NCBI GenBank assembly: GCA_026874595.1
Contig: CM049321.1
Span: 21,484,979-21,548,978, forward strand
DNA: 64,000 bases
Direction: 5' to 3'
Origin: Sipunculus nudus
Lineage: Eukaryota > Annelida > Sipuncula > Golfingiida > Sipunculidae
This document shows positions 22,371 to 39,286 of this stretch, piece by piece. The position numbers and the translations under genes were made by a program. The notes below the pieces were generated by a model. That model searched no databases. It saw only the letters and a program-made list of their open reading frames with translations, and was not told the DNA's origin. Numbering within the stretch: the stretch's first letter is position 1; each line of letters opens with the position of its first letter.

Positions 22371-25300
22371 AGCTCAGCTGACTATAAGTCATCTGAGCTA
22401 TAGTGGTGGTCCATTGTCCGTCGTCCGTCCGTCTGTCTGTCCGTCCGTCCGTTTGTCCGTCTGTAAGACTGGCATGTTTCAACACCTTTGGACCTACAAA
22501 TCTGAAATTCTGCATACCGTTAGATGTCCCCAAAATCTCCTACCATGCCGAAAATTGGGTCAATAGGACTTTGTTCCTTTGAGATATTAAGGAAAAACCT
22601 CAATTTTTTATTAGAAATCTATTTTCACACTTCAGGACTGCCTAATATCAAAACCACTCATCTGGTTTTCTTCATATTTACCATAATTAATTCTCTATAT
22701 AGTTCCTATGTACATGCCAGATATTAAGTCAGTATTATATAATATAAAGAAGTTATGGGCCCAAACATAATGGACTTTTTAAAAAAATCAGGAAGATATT
22801 TGGTCACTTAAGACCAAAAGTGTTAAAGTTAGGGACTTTTTTCCAGTAATACAACTTTAATATATCAAAATTTAATTGTATACCAAAAAATTAGATCAAA
22901 ATCTGTTAAATTTTTTTAAATATTGGCAAAAAATATAAAATTGGTACCTTAAATTTTGCCCAACTTTGGCCACGGCACGTTTTTTTTCTGTAAGTACTGT
23001 GGATTTAATTTTCACAGCATGTATACATAAGGATTTAATCTGTTAAAATCTGAAACTTGAAAATAAAAGCTGCAAAATTAGGCTAGTTATTGAATTTTTT
23101 TTCGAGGCGCTCGTTGTATTCCCTTACATTGTCAAGCACTCCACTTTGATGACTGTAGGTCATTCAGTGCACATCTCTATGCTCCCCAAGCTGTTGGCAT
23201 AATTTTAGATTACCCCAAAATCTCCTACCATATCGAAAATTGGGTCATTAGGACTTCGTTCCTTCGAGATATTAAGGAAAAAAAACTCTGTTTTCCAAAA
23301 AAAAAGCCATTGTTACACTTCAAGGCTGCCTAATATCAAAACCACCGATCTTTTTTTGATCGTATTTAGTATTCACATTCTTTCATACATTTTCTATGAA
23401 CATACCAAAAATTAGGTCAGTATTGGGTATTATTTTGAAGTTTTGGGCCAAAACATAATGCAATTTTTTTAAAAATCAGGAAATATATTTACTCATCTAA
23501 CATGAGAATTGCTGAAGTTGGAGACTTTTTTTTCAGGAATATAACTTTATTTAATCAAGATTCAATTGTTTACCCAAAATTAGATCTGAATTTTGCAATT
23601 TTTTCAAGTTATTAGCATAAATAAAAAATCAATACCTTAAATTTTGTCCAACTATCAAGTTGGCACTGTTGATTTAATTTTCACAGCATATATACATAAG
23701 GATTTAATCATTAAAAATCTGAAATTTCAAAGAAAATGATCGGAAAGAATAGCTTTCATTCATGTTTTCATACACCATGTCAAGTGTTGATTACATCTAG
23801 CCCACCTAGTAGTACAGCCTCCACTTGCATTATGTAACCCCCCCCCCCCCCCAGATTGTGCATAAACTAGATGAATGTTATTATTTTCTGTATTTGATTC
23901 ATTCTTATTCTAGGCTATGCTACATTTTAGATTATGTATTGTACCACCAGGGTTACAATGATTAAAGTGTACATTTAATTGTGTCCACAAAGTGGTGTAT
24001 TGCTATGAAAGTGTAGATGTTCATGAGATAAGTAATTCCTTACTTCAGAAGAGTAAAAACTTCACCAGGTGTGAAATTGACAGTAATAAATTAAAACTGG
24101 GATAGTAATTAGCACAATGATATTGATTGTCCCTCATTCAACCAACAGTATGTATACTTTATTTGAAAAGATGTTTTATTTTATCAAATTTACTGAATCT
24201 TTTATTTTATTTTGGTGAATAAAATTAAGCATGTACTGAAAACTCAAATGTGCAAAACTTTTTAATAGTGATTCAAGGATTATTCTTGTAGATGCCATGT
24301 TGTGGCATTATTTTCTTTTAAATTCAGTTTAAACATTTATGATTTAAAAATAATAAAATATATGTGTATGCATAATATGACCCAATATGAGCTACACTCT
24401 TGATATATGATGATTGCAACTTTTGCAACAATTCTAATATTTTAACTTATAGTTTCAGTTTTTTCTCTGTATATAAAATGTTTGCAACTTTTGCATCAAT
24501 TCTAATATTTTAACTTATAATTTCAGGTTTTTTTATTAAAAATTTATAAAACTTGTAAATAAAAAAATGATTCATATAAAACTTCTTAATGGAAAAAGTG
24601 GATATGCTTAAAAAAAATAGGATTATATATAAACTGAAATGCATTATTCCCTTGAAAGTGAAATAAAGGTATTAGTCCATTCTGTCCACCTGCCTGTCCA
24701 TCTGTAAATTTTCATATGCATCACAGTATCTCAAAACTTTTACTGTTTTTCTTCATGACAGTCTTGTCAGAGTATTAGTTCGCAATCATATATTTAGAAC
24801 TTTACTATAACCAAGTAGGAGGGCCCCTTTCCTCTTAGCTTTTCATATTCTTGTATAAACGAAAAACATTACAATAGAATATTTCTACATCCACCTTAGT
24901 GCTGCCCTCACTTTCCCCTTCTCCGAACCCCATCCCAAAGTCAGCCTCAGTAAGCAAGAACAAGATGAATCAGATATATTCATACTTTAATATTTTGTAT
25001 AACTATTCATCCATAGGTACCTATGTACATGCCAGAAATTATGTCAATATTGTGTAATATGTAGACATAGTGGGCATCACAATAATGTACCTTGTCAAGA
25101 CTAAAGAGATATTGTGTCATACAGTCACAAATTCATAAATCACTTCATCAGCATAGTTAATCATAACATCATATCCATCAAATTGAAAGCTTGCAGACTA
25201 CCATACACTTTAGATCCTTCAACAAATAGCCTTATCATCATTCTACTACTGCTTATTACTGCTGTCATTGCATTCATATTTGCTCAAATATATCACAATT

Positions 25301-25515
25301 TTCAACCCCTCCTAAATAAATAAAAAATAAACCACTATATTTGACTCTATTAATCCATCAGGTTATTTCATTTATTATTTACTCACATACTACATTACAT
25401 TCCTTTATAATAGCCCAACATGTCCATGATATTCATAAGCTTTATCGACTAGATATAGTATCACAGTGGAGAAACATTTATAGTCAAATCATGATCAACT
25501 GAGGGCCGTGACCCA
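22371..25515 (+). mobile_element. Hairpin-headed dispersed element with internal duplication
   Basis: It starts with the 29-nt hairpin (22371-22399), then a GTCCGTCC-type tract (22415-22465). A block beginning CCCCAAAATCTCCTACCAT occurs at about 22528 and again at about 23214. Both copies continue through GAGATATTAAGGAAAAA, CTGCCTAATATCAAAACCAC and TTAATTTTCACAGCAT, ending near 23045 and 23720, so a unit of about 680 bp is duplicated. A third partial match (CTATGTACATGCCAGAAATT) is at 25019. A GAGGGCC..CCATGGGTCCCTTGTT motif near 25500 may be the far end, since 55910-55935 has a similar phrase after a related head. The outer limit is inference. Confidence 0.5.
24413..24540. repeat. Tandem duplication, about 67-bp unit
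   Basis: TTGCAACTTTTGCA(A/T)CAATT followed by CTAATATTTTAACTTATA and a TTTCAG word occurs twice in succession. The two copies differ at a few positions. Confidence 0.7.
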
Positions 25516-26218
25516 TGGGTCCCTTGTTATTCTAATAAACTTTTTGGCTTGCTGGAGCTGAGCCACGCTAACCTGACCATCTCTAACCTTACAGTGTCAT
25601 TTGTCAAACCTGCTGATTATTGGCTATTTTGTTAATTTTATGCAGTTTGGAACATGTTTACTCCCTATAAAACATTGCAGATATTCTGGTTATCAAATAT
25701 TCATAATATAATTATTTACAGTTACAATAAATAAAATCCAGGCCCATAGCCTTACTGTTAATTACTTCATATTTACACATACTTTCATTTGTGCCTTTAA
25801 AAATACATTGTCAGGTCTATTGTCTGTAGAAATCATTCTGGAAAAGGACATTTCATAATTAAATCATCAAATCATGTATTTTTTTCCATAACCTTTCATA
25901 TACGATCAGGTATGCACATTCAAAAGAAGTCTCTTTATTCCAATGAAATATTCTAACTCCCTCATAGATTTTAGAAAGATGGGCACTTTACAGGAAACAA
26001 TATCAATGTTATCCTTATGCAGTGAATAAGTATTAACAAGTATAGTTTTGACCCTTCAGTGTGATGTACATGCTAGGCTTAATTTACTCTGTCAATATTT
26101 AGGTATCTATACAACAGATTTTATGTTAATAATATGGCACATAAAATGAAAAAAAAATGATTATTAATTGATCAACTTTCAGTCATAGAGTATGATTTTA
26201 AAACTGATTCGTATCACA

Positions 26219-26256
<38 letters not shown>

Positions 26257-28079
26257 TATATATGCATGCATTGTCTGTGTATTTGTATTTGCAGAAGCAA
26301 AGCTCCTATATACAGGATACTGCCTTCACTGTTTGGAGAATACAAGGATAATATGGGATTGCAGATGGAGGAGAGGTAATTCTTTCAAAACTATTATATT
26401 TGTGTTAATATATTCAGCAAGTATTAAAGATAGTTTTAACCTTTTTTTAAGTAAATACATATATAAAGAAAAATGTTGAAAATGTTAATTTTTTGTGGAG
26501 GTAGAACAAAATCTTGGCTAGTTATTGTCTGTAATGTAAATGTAAAGATATATTTGATATAATAATGTATAATTATTTTCACTTCTAAAGGTTCCCATTG
26601 ACCAAAAGAAAACAATTTTTGTAGTTATTGTTTAAATTTTGTGAAGAAAGAAAAAAAGTTTATTTTCTGTAATGTGAATTGATAGAGTGTCAGACTTTGA
26701 AAAAATTATAAAAAATATAAAAATTAAAGGGATAATTGCACTGAACTATATTCTTGCATATTTCTCTCATGTTTCTTACATTTACAATCTCTCTTTTCTG
26801 TTTATTATTTTGTATGCAGGGAATGAGACCCCCAACACCTGTGAATGTTCAAGATGGGGACTGTAACATCACTGTAACATATGGTGGATGGCCAGAAACT
26901 GTCAACCCATGCAAGTTATTTCTACTTCCAATGGAGGCTTGCTATGCGTCATTTTGGATATTTACCCTGGAGTATCCCAAGGGACTAAAAAGACCTTCAG
27001 GTTTCTTGATTTTGGGGTAATTGAATGTACCTCTAACTGCCCTCCCACTGTCAATAGAGCTGGTTGGTCAGATTTAATGTTTTAATGCTGCATTTTCCTC
27101 TATAATATATCAACAATATAGGAAATATAAGTTAACGACTATTTCACTTTTAATATTCTTGTGTTTAAGTACCTTAATTAAATCAGGTAATTATCTTATT
27201 ATTTTTATGGAAAAACGTTTACATTTGCACCCTTGTTACAGTGTAGGCATTCTCTTCAACTCCCTCCAGTTCGAATTTAATTGATGCAAAAATCATTTAT
27301 TTACCAAGGACCTTTATTATGGAATTCATTATCAGAAACTTAACACAAAGTAGATGCCTTTACTGTAGAAAGATTTGGTGACATATAAGTTAAATCCATT
27401 TCAAATGTTTGACTTGTGTTCTGACCATCTTTTACTTTAAAGATACCATTAATTTAAAACACTGTAAATTTATTGATGCACTTTTATCTATTTTTCATAG
27501 ATACATTATAAATAGATTTGGGCCCCATTGTTTAAAAGATCAGCAACCTTAATGAGATAACACACAGCATTCATAATAGTAATCATAATAATATTGCACT
27601 AATTGCAAAATTTTATATGTTTAGTTGGAGACGATTTAACTGCCATGCAGTGTGGTCAAAATGTTTAAATATGTTTGCTTCCTAATGATGCCTTTTGGAA
27701 GATCAGTATAATCTGAATAACTATATACATTAAGTACACGTATTGTACATGTTGATGATCTGTTGAATATTTCATACAATAAAGAAGTTGTGTGATATTA
27801 TGTGTGAGCATGCATTTTTTATGCCATTTCCCAAATTAACCAAGATGCATTTTCCTGTGTGGATATCCTGATTTGATTTTCGGGACACTTGACTGTCAAA
27901 CAGAAAGTTACAACTCTATCATAAGGAGGTCTGACTTCGTTCGTAATAATTTTACTGGTAAAATCTAAAAAAAACATGTTATGAGAAACCTGAAGTACAC
28001 AGATACAAATAAAGAGTTCGTCCGGAGTGACAAGACAGAAACGTTTTGAGAAAGATTATGAAAACCTGTAACAGGGTAT

Positions 28080-28433
28080 AGCTCCAAGTGCAAAGCACTG
28101 TTATTTATTATAAAGTAACAATGTTTTGTTATTCTACATATCAAAGCACCGTGAAATAACGGTGCAATGCCCTGATTCCAGTTTAAATCACTGTTTATTC
28201 ACGTCTCTTAGCACTGTAAAATAACGGCATATTGTCCCGTAAAATAACAGATGCCCGTTATTTAACGTGGCTAAGCACCGTTTATTTACGTCCCAAAGCG
28301 CTGTAAAATTACGGTGCAATGCGACGTTATTTAACGCACTGCGTTATTTCTTTGCACGTAAAATAACGGTGCATTGCACTGTCAACTTTGCTGCCAGTGC
28401 AAAGCACCGTTATTTTACGTGCAACTTTTAACA

Positions 28434-28435
<2 letters not shown>
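28080..28435. mobile_element. Array of inverted CCGTTATTTTACG words ending in AACAGTG
   Basis: About a dozen variants of GCACCGTTATTTTACGTGC or its complement occur in both orientations over 350 bp, often as near-palindromic pairs. The block finishes TTTTAACAGTG next to a (TA)n tract, the inverse of 19617. It looks like the structured end of a DNA-type element. No coding sequence. Confidence 0.55.
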
Positions 28436-28474
<39 letters not shown>

Positions 28475-28600
28475 TATACATCCATCACAGAGGCATTATA
28501 AAACGTGCCTTTACATTAATTCGTGCATTAATGTTCATTAGTATGTATGCAGGGTAAACAAGAAATATATACTTTAATCTTATACCTATAATATATATAA

Positions 28601-29075
28601 GGCCTGCCAAATCACTCTGTTTTATAAAAATATCGTTCTTTTTCGAGGATTCCCTGAAAATGACGCTTATTACTCTTTTTCATTTTTTTTCAGCAGCACT
28701 CTCTTTTCCTCTTTTTTTTTTAAAAAGAATTCCGAAATATAATATTTCTCTCCTACTTTAACAGTCCAGTTAAAACAAGTATCGGACATTTCGCAATTTT
28801 TGTGTGTGCGTATATCCAGCATGTGTCACAACATGTGGAAAATGTTATCTTCATGCAGGGGAATGTGTGCCATATATGTTTCTGACTTTGGGGATGATAT
28901 ACATCAATATTATATGTACACAATTGTGGTATGCAAAGCACATCATTATCCAGCCTGTGATAAAAAATGGGGAATTGACGCTAATTTACTCTTTTTTCGC
29001 TCTTTATTTCAAATAACTCTACTCTTTTCTTCTCAAATACCTACTCTTTTTATTGTCATTTACCTTTGGCAGGCC
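28601..29075. mobile_element. Possible short-TIR element (GGCCTGCCAAA)
   Basis: GGCCTGCCAAA at the left and its complement TTTGGCAGGCC at the right bound about 475 bp containing repeated TACTCTTTTT words near both ends. No clear target duplication was seen, so the assignment is weak. Confidence 0.3.
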
Positions 29076-30093
29076 AGTGTATGCTTATGTTTCTTTCTCC
29101 GTTTTGTTATATTCTCTTGATAACAGATGTGTGCTGTATTGAAGAAGCCTTTCATTATGCATGAGCGTATTCACAGAAATAACGTGTATTTATGCATGCT
29201 ATATGTATTCAGCTTAACTATGTATTTCTCCTGTATCGTTTCTGTAAAAAAGAAATATCATACCTTGTTTTACACACACGATTGTAAATCAAATTTACGC
29301 CTAGGGAGCGCCTAGGCAACTGGTCTAAGATCCTTCAAAATGGATGGCCCGGAGGGCTTAAAACTTTTTCAGTCAGTGAGTCTTAGATATAGAACTGCAC
29401 ACCCGAGCGAAAAAAACACGAGGGTGGGGGTATATATCTCACCCACCTCTTTTTAGCAACAGGGGATGATCAATGTAATCGTTCCCCTGCTATTCAGAGG
29501 ATAAGTTATATATATTGGAAATAAAATATATTAAGAGTTAAAATGATAGACTTAAGTTCAATATATCCATTTCTAAGTTTAAATATTTTACATCTGAGCT
29601 GAGTCTCGTTTAGAATTAATATTTTCTAAAAACATAATTGGTCCGTTGGCCAATGGGGGTAAAGCTCCCCCCCCCCCCCCCCCCCGGACCAGACTTTTCG
29701 AAAATGGCCTGTTTCTTCAAACCGCGTCAAAGTACCAAATTTGCGGTTGTGACCAGAGGACTGTGACTCAGTTATTATGGCATATCCAGTAGGGAGTATA
29801 CCCAGATGATTGTGTTTATTAATATTCTGTACATTATATGGATTATCAGGTTTAGATATTAGCGTGAGAACTATGGTTAGAGAGCACATGTGTCTCGTTT
29901 GATGTTAATTTCAGCACAGTTTAATTCCACGTGAACCGTATCTGTTTGGCGGTTTCTATAGTGACGATTGTTTGCTGTGGATTTCAAGGGATGAGCATTT
30001 GTTTAGTTTGGTTTTCTTAGGGTTTTGTCTCTAGAGGTGTGTCCATATTAAAATTCATATAATTATTGGCAGTCGGCATTATAGGGAGTGGTG

Positions 30094-30165
30094 ATTGGCC
30101 AGTAGACGGTCTGGACTTGTGACGTCAGCAAACATATATAAGACTTTATTAAGGAAAAATTCGTG
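30094..30165 (+). promoter_or_regulatory. Core promoter: CCAAT, CRE and TATA
   Basis: An inverted CCAAT box (ATTGG, 30094-30098), a full CRE palindrome TGACGTCA (30120-30127) and TATATAAG (30135-30142) are arranged in the order and spacing of an animal RNA polymerase II promoter. Transcription would begin near 30165. Candidate splice donors follow at about 30507 (GTGAGT) and 30549 (GTAAGT), so this may be the non-coding first exon of a plus-strand gene not otherwise identified. Confidence 0.5.
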
Positions 30166-32403
30166 TCTGAGGAAGGCCACGGTGATTACTCGTAACGGAC
30201 TTCAGAGCGAGTATCGCATTTTGCCGACTGAATGGTAATCTGGCGATTTAAACCTGTTGTGAGCGCTTCCAGGAACAGACCGAGGATATTATTTAAACGC
30301 GTAAATGTAGAGGTACTGGATATCGCTGTGTGGAAACATATTCGGTTACCTAGAGCTAGATGATTCCAAGAGACGTCAGCTGTGAAAGCCATTGATTCTG
30401 ATTCCAAATTGAATAGTCTGTACGCTAATTAGTAAGTGCTGTTTGAACGGTGTCTCGAGAGGCAAACCAGTACTCCAGCGAGGGACTGTTGGTGGCCCGT
30501 GTATCTGTGAGTGGACTGATTATCTATGTACACAGCGCGAGGAAACAGTAAGTCGAGCAGTGCAACACTGCGATGTCACGCGTGTGCGATGTTCATGTGA
30601 TCAGTAGAAGTGTAAACAAAGGACTACTCTGTGTAGTGTGGATAACGGACTTGGTGTGATTTTTTTCTGTTTTTATTATTGGACGATTGTTATCATCAGT
30701 GCTTGTATATATGGAGCGCCTTTCCAGAGAAATGTTTCTTCTTTCTTTAATATATTGATTTGTTTTTTATGAACTCATGTCTTCTTAATCTTTTGGAGTG
30801 TAAGTAGGTATGAGTTTCAGCCAGTTGGTATGACAGTTAAAAGAACCTTGTCGTTCACATCTTTAGTGGTCTGACAACGGTAACTTCCTTAATACTTTAG
30901 TCCTATACGGTACTGGTAAAGGTAACGTAGGACTACATGAGATCCTGTTCAGGTAATAAGAATATCCTAACTAATGCATATTTACCTGTGCAGATGAATT
31001 GTTAATTCACCATGTCGGAAAGTTAATCTGCTTTCCGCGAATAATCCAGCGAATTTCAAAACATTGCTTACATAACGAGAACTAAAAAACATCTGCATGT
31101 ATATTTTTGGTGAATATAAGACACAGAAGGCTGATTAAGGCCAATTAGAAAACAATGTTAAATGTTATAACTGTGTTCCCATAACGGCCCACTCTTTTTG
31201 TATGTGTTGTATAACGATTAAATAATTCGACCACGAAAAGCCTCATCATGCAGTAAGTCTGGCCGAGAATACACGAGGAGGCATTTATATTTGGCCGGTA
31301 ACAAATTTAAGCGGATATAAAGGAAGAGGGTCCGCCCCCCCCCCCCCCCCATTTTTTTAAGCCGCCGCAACCTTTTTTCAAGGGTTACAGGCAATTGTTT
31401 GTGGTACTGATCCCCCTTCCGGACCGGGAGTCCTGCTGGTTTGGACCCCTCCTTTTCCTAAATCCTGAATCCGCCCCTAGCTGGCTGCTAAGCCTAACTT
31501 GAGTTGTGATACAAGCCACCGGGGATGTACTTCAACGCTCACCCATTCTGTTGCATTTATAAACATGATAAACAACCGATATTCTAATCAATACTGGCTT
31601 CGAGTAATGAATTAACGCAAACGAATACATGTGAACTCACAAACCAAATTGAAGATTCGTCTCTCTAGTAATGAGTCATTTCCCGTATCGCGTACAAGTT
31701 GGCATTCGTTCAGTAACCCGTGCGAGCTATGCTTGCAGTCTTGCGGTCAGATGCTAGTATTCAACAAACATGCAGAAGGATTTACCAATATGCTTTCTAA
31801 GAGGTAAAACGGAATTTGTCTCGCACATGGTAGATACTGTTAGAAAGTATACCAAAAAAGCTTAGGATTGGTATATGTAAAGTGACTGCGTTCTTGTAGG
31901 CTATCAGGTGTTGTCACAAATGACGAAAGTACTTGCTTCCCCCTCGAGCCCTACAGTGCGGTCCTGGATGAAAGATGTAAAGGCACTCTGACGCTATATT
32001 TCGGTGGTCGCGGATTATCTAATATCCGAGGGCCGAAATGGCGCTACATTTTTTTTTCAGGAAAAATCACAGAGAGTTTAATAGTGGTGTGCAAATTAAA
32101 GTATTATATCAATGATTGGTCGTTTTCTTCATAATTGAATAAATTTCACCCTTCAGCGAGACGTACAAATTAGACTGAATTCACTGCATGGGTCAATGTA
32201 AGATATAATTCCATACAGCTTATGTCATGGTATGCCTAATACAGAAGGTACAATAATTAATCGATTAATTATCGTTTTATTTCTTTTAATCATTTTTACA
32301 ATCAAGCCTTCACATCTAGTTCCTACCACTAGAGTTTAGTGCAAATGACGTATTGCTGCACGGCTATATGAGAATAGGTGACTAATGACGCACAGGGAAG
32401 TAG

Positions 32404-32435
32404 TATATAAGTTCAGGCAAACCAAGATAGGTGGC
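32404..32435 (+). promoter_or_regulatory. Possible TATA promoter
   Basis: TATATAA at 32404-32410, preceded by a TGACGCA word about 25 bp upstream. No downstream reading frame is recognised. Weak, motif only. Confidence 0.25.
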
Positions 32436-32865
32436 AGCACCTAACGAACAGGTTTGTAGAACCAAAAGTTTGCAAGTTGATCATACAATTCAATGCAAAC
32501 GACCTTGAAGAACCACGCATTGATGACTTAACTGTACAGGAATCTTTTCAATCTGGATTGTAATTCTAATTGTTTCGAACCCTGCCCCCCCCCCCCCCAA
32601 TCATCGCAACGGAGGCAATCGTTAAATTCGACATCACACAATCGGAGAGAAACATGGGCTTCGTTTCCTTGTGTGGGCGGGGGTTGGGCGGGAGAGGGGA
32701 CTACGTTTAGGTGATACAAGCAACTTCTCACCGACATTTAGGTGATACAAACAAGTAACTATAATTGGTCGTTTGATGGAGTAAAAATACAGCCTTTTCA
32801 GCTCTTTGCTTTTATCTAGGAGAAAGATATGACACTTGAAATTTCATATTCCTCATGTCCTGCTG

Positions 32866-32953
32866 TAGTCCATACATGGAACTCTATGCACTATGATACT
32901 TCTGCTTGACGGTCTAGAAGTATTTTAGGACATAGAGGTCCATGTATGGACTA
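32866..32953 (+). ncRNA. microRNA-like hairpin candidate
   Basis: An 88-nt near-perfect hairpin. The outer 23-bp stem pairs TAGTCCATACATGGAACTCT and the following ATG with the complementary arm ending at 32953, with one mismatch. An inner 8-bp stem (ATACTTCT/AGAAGTAT) follows after a partly paired internal loop. The terminal loop is about 11 nt. Length, small loop and a single dominant stem resemble an animal pre-miRNA. A tiny palindromic repeat is the alternative. I do not recognise a known miRNA family. Confidence 0.4.
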
Positions 32954-34118
32954 GTTCTGTTGTTACCGGTCAACCATGAGCCAAACACATTCCACCCTAA
33001 CCCTGAGCGCCATCTGGTGGTTAATACGCTAACTAAATTGCCTAGCGCAGACGCATGGGCTCGTTACAGGGATGTGTCAGTTTTTCAGTACCCTTTTCCC
33101 CTTCAATGTTATGGATAGAAAAACACTTAGTATTTTGAACATTCCATATATCAAACATTTTCCTTAATTTAACTTTTCAGTTATGCATCTCAGAATTTCA
33201 TTAATCAAACATTTTTCTTAATTTAACCTTTCAGTTGTAATCTCAGATTTAGAATTTTTAATGTTTTCTATGACCAGTTAGTAGAAACGGCTAGGGTGTT
33301 TTTCTTGCGAATGATGCCTGGTCGACAAACGATCGGCCAAAGGCGTTCAAAATGATGTTGCAGGGCACAAAGTGTCCTGCCAAACTATGCACCAGAGCAA
33401 GAAATGTAACGGGTTGTACGAGGCTTCATTGGGATTTTTTTTTTCAAAAATTGACCTTTTGTATAAAGGATTTTATTGATACACTATAATACAAAACACA
33501 GTGATCATGAAGTGAATACAGAGTATCAAAGGATTGAGCGCAAGCCTGGAGACTTAGGGGGGGGGGGGGGTTGCCCATTCCCACGATATACAGAATTATT
33601 GATATAGCACTGATAAAAGTTGTTTACACACTGATGGTAATGGTCTCGGTTTTGTAGAGATATCTAGAGGGTTGGATTAAAACTGATTGATGTAATGGCA
33701 TAGTAGCTGGCTGTGATGCAGTGGAGGGAATTTTTATATAGAAGAGGAGGAAGAGTGGATAATGGATTATTTCAATGGTAGAGGCTAGTTACAAATGGAG
33801 GTTTACGGTGAGATTTAGCTTTCACCAGTTCTTGGTCTTTTTCAACATCTCCAAATAACCTTTTTATGGTTAAGAAGGGTTCATACGATTCTGTCCATTG
33901 GTGAAAGCTGGAAAAATCAGGAGCACCTGAATTTTAAACAATTTTTGAAGTAACAAAAGGGCCCCGGAAAAACAGGAATTTATTATTAATACTCTGTAGG
34001 ACTCGGAGGAATGGGACTGCTTAGCTGAACTAATGAATTTACTACAATCATAAGCATTTACCACATAAAAAACAAGCACACAAACATGACAAAACAAATG
34101 CAGTCACATTATTTTTTT
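32954..34118. other. Intergenic, no gene seen
   Basis: This contains a tandem duplication of about 55 bp (roughly 33149-33260; TCAAACATTTT(T/C)CTTAATTTAAC twice) and a poly-G tract near 33557. No coding exon is recognised. Confidence 0.4.
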
Positions 34119-34128
34119 TTTATTTATT
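34119..34128 (-). terminator. RPS26 polyadenylation signal
   Basis: Two overlapping AATAAA hexamers on the minus strand, about 42-50 nt beyond the RPS26 stop codon. They are followed by an A/T-rich tract. Confidence 0.75.
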
Positions 34129-34169
34129 TGTACATTTGGATGTCACTAAGTTATGATCATCTTGACTCT

Positions 34170-38538
<4,369 letters not shown>

Positions 38539-38559
38539 GTTCCCTAGCCGCGCTGCAGT

Positions 38560-38570
38560 AAAAGAGGAAG
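38560..38570 (-). promoter_or_regulatory. 5'TOP start of RPS26 exon 1
   Basis: The minus strand reads CTTCCTCTTTT from 38570, a C followed by an unbroken pyrimidine run, 32 nt before the ATG. This is the 5' terminal oligopyrimidine signature of translationally controlled ribosomal-protein mRNAs. CCAAT-type boxes lie within 100 bp upstream (around 38583, 38614 and 38656). Confidence 0.7.
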
Positions 38571-39286
38571 ATATGACTCCGCATTGGCCGAGGGGGAAAA
38601 AAGCTATAAGCTGATTGGCCAATATCCCTTCATCAGGAGCGAGTCCCTCTTACGCTCCAATCAAATGGCAGTTAATATTCGCTCGTGTTTTCGATGAAAT
38701 AGAATATAGTGCATTGAGTTTTAAGACAATGTTTCTCTAATTGAACGAATAATAAACAGAAGATAAACTTTTGTTATCAGAATACATGAAAAATGTGAAA
38801 TTATTTACAAACATCGCAATTTATATAATGTAAAACATGATTTGTCTTTGCGTAGTAATATTTAATAGTTCAGCATTAAATTGATCTGATTTTTTTATGA
38901 CAAGAGTACGGTCAGATTTCTATTTACAGTAGGCTATGAAATTTACCGTTTTATATTTTCCTATACCAGATTTACCAAGTGACGTTGGTAAAAAATAAAA
39001 TTAACTCCGCATAGAATGATAATAAATAGACGTGCTTCCCATTCAATTTTTGAGGTCATTTTTAGTGAGTAGGGAACAAGACTATATTATCAAATTAACC
39101 TTTCCGACCTGCTACTTGACCTGATTAAATATTCATGACCCTACTCATGCCTGGCCTAGTTAGATTGTTGGTGTGACAACTTGGGTCAGGAGTGTATGTA
39201 GTTCATTTCATGTAGTAAGGTGTCCGTTCCAGAGAGGCGGATGGACTAATACTTAAGTAGAAGAACTCGGAAACCTTCCATCCACT

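Larger units (their letters stand above)
19818..27785 (+). ncRNA. Tentative spliced plus-strand transcript (lncRNA or tiny-ORF gene)
   Basis: A chain of GT-AG-bounded segments can be read. Exon A ends at 19922, downstream of a CRE palindrome TGACGTCA at 19818. Exon B is 21065-21157 (donor GTAAGT). Exon C is 22026-22208 (acceptor TTGTGCAG, donor GTAAGT). Exon D is 26295-26375, and exon E starts at 26820 after TATGCAG. An AATAAA polyadenylation signal lies at 27778-27783. Coding capacity is poor. One 44-aa frame runs from 21068 through the B-C junction. Another Cys-rich frame of about 69 aa crosses C-D-E from 22127. Exon C is closed in all three frames near its start. No protein family is recognised. 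The model rests on splice signals only. Confidence 0.3.
29076..32860. other. Region without recognised coding genes
   Basis: No exon with a recognisable domain was found on either strand. Two TATA-type core promoters and G/C homopolymers are annotated separately. Confidence 0.35.

Noticed and set aside
28804-29120. Cys-containing overlapping frames
   Set aside because: They lie inside a probable short-TIR element, end in low-complexity hydrophobic sequence, and have no cysteine spacing of a known fold.
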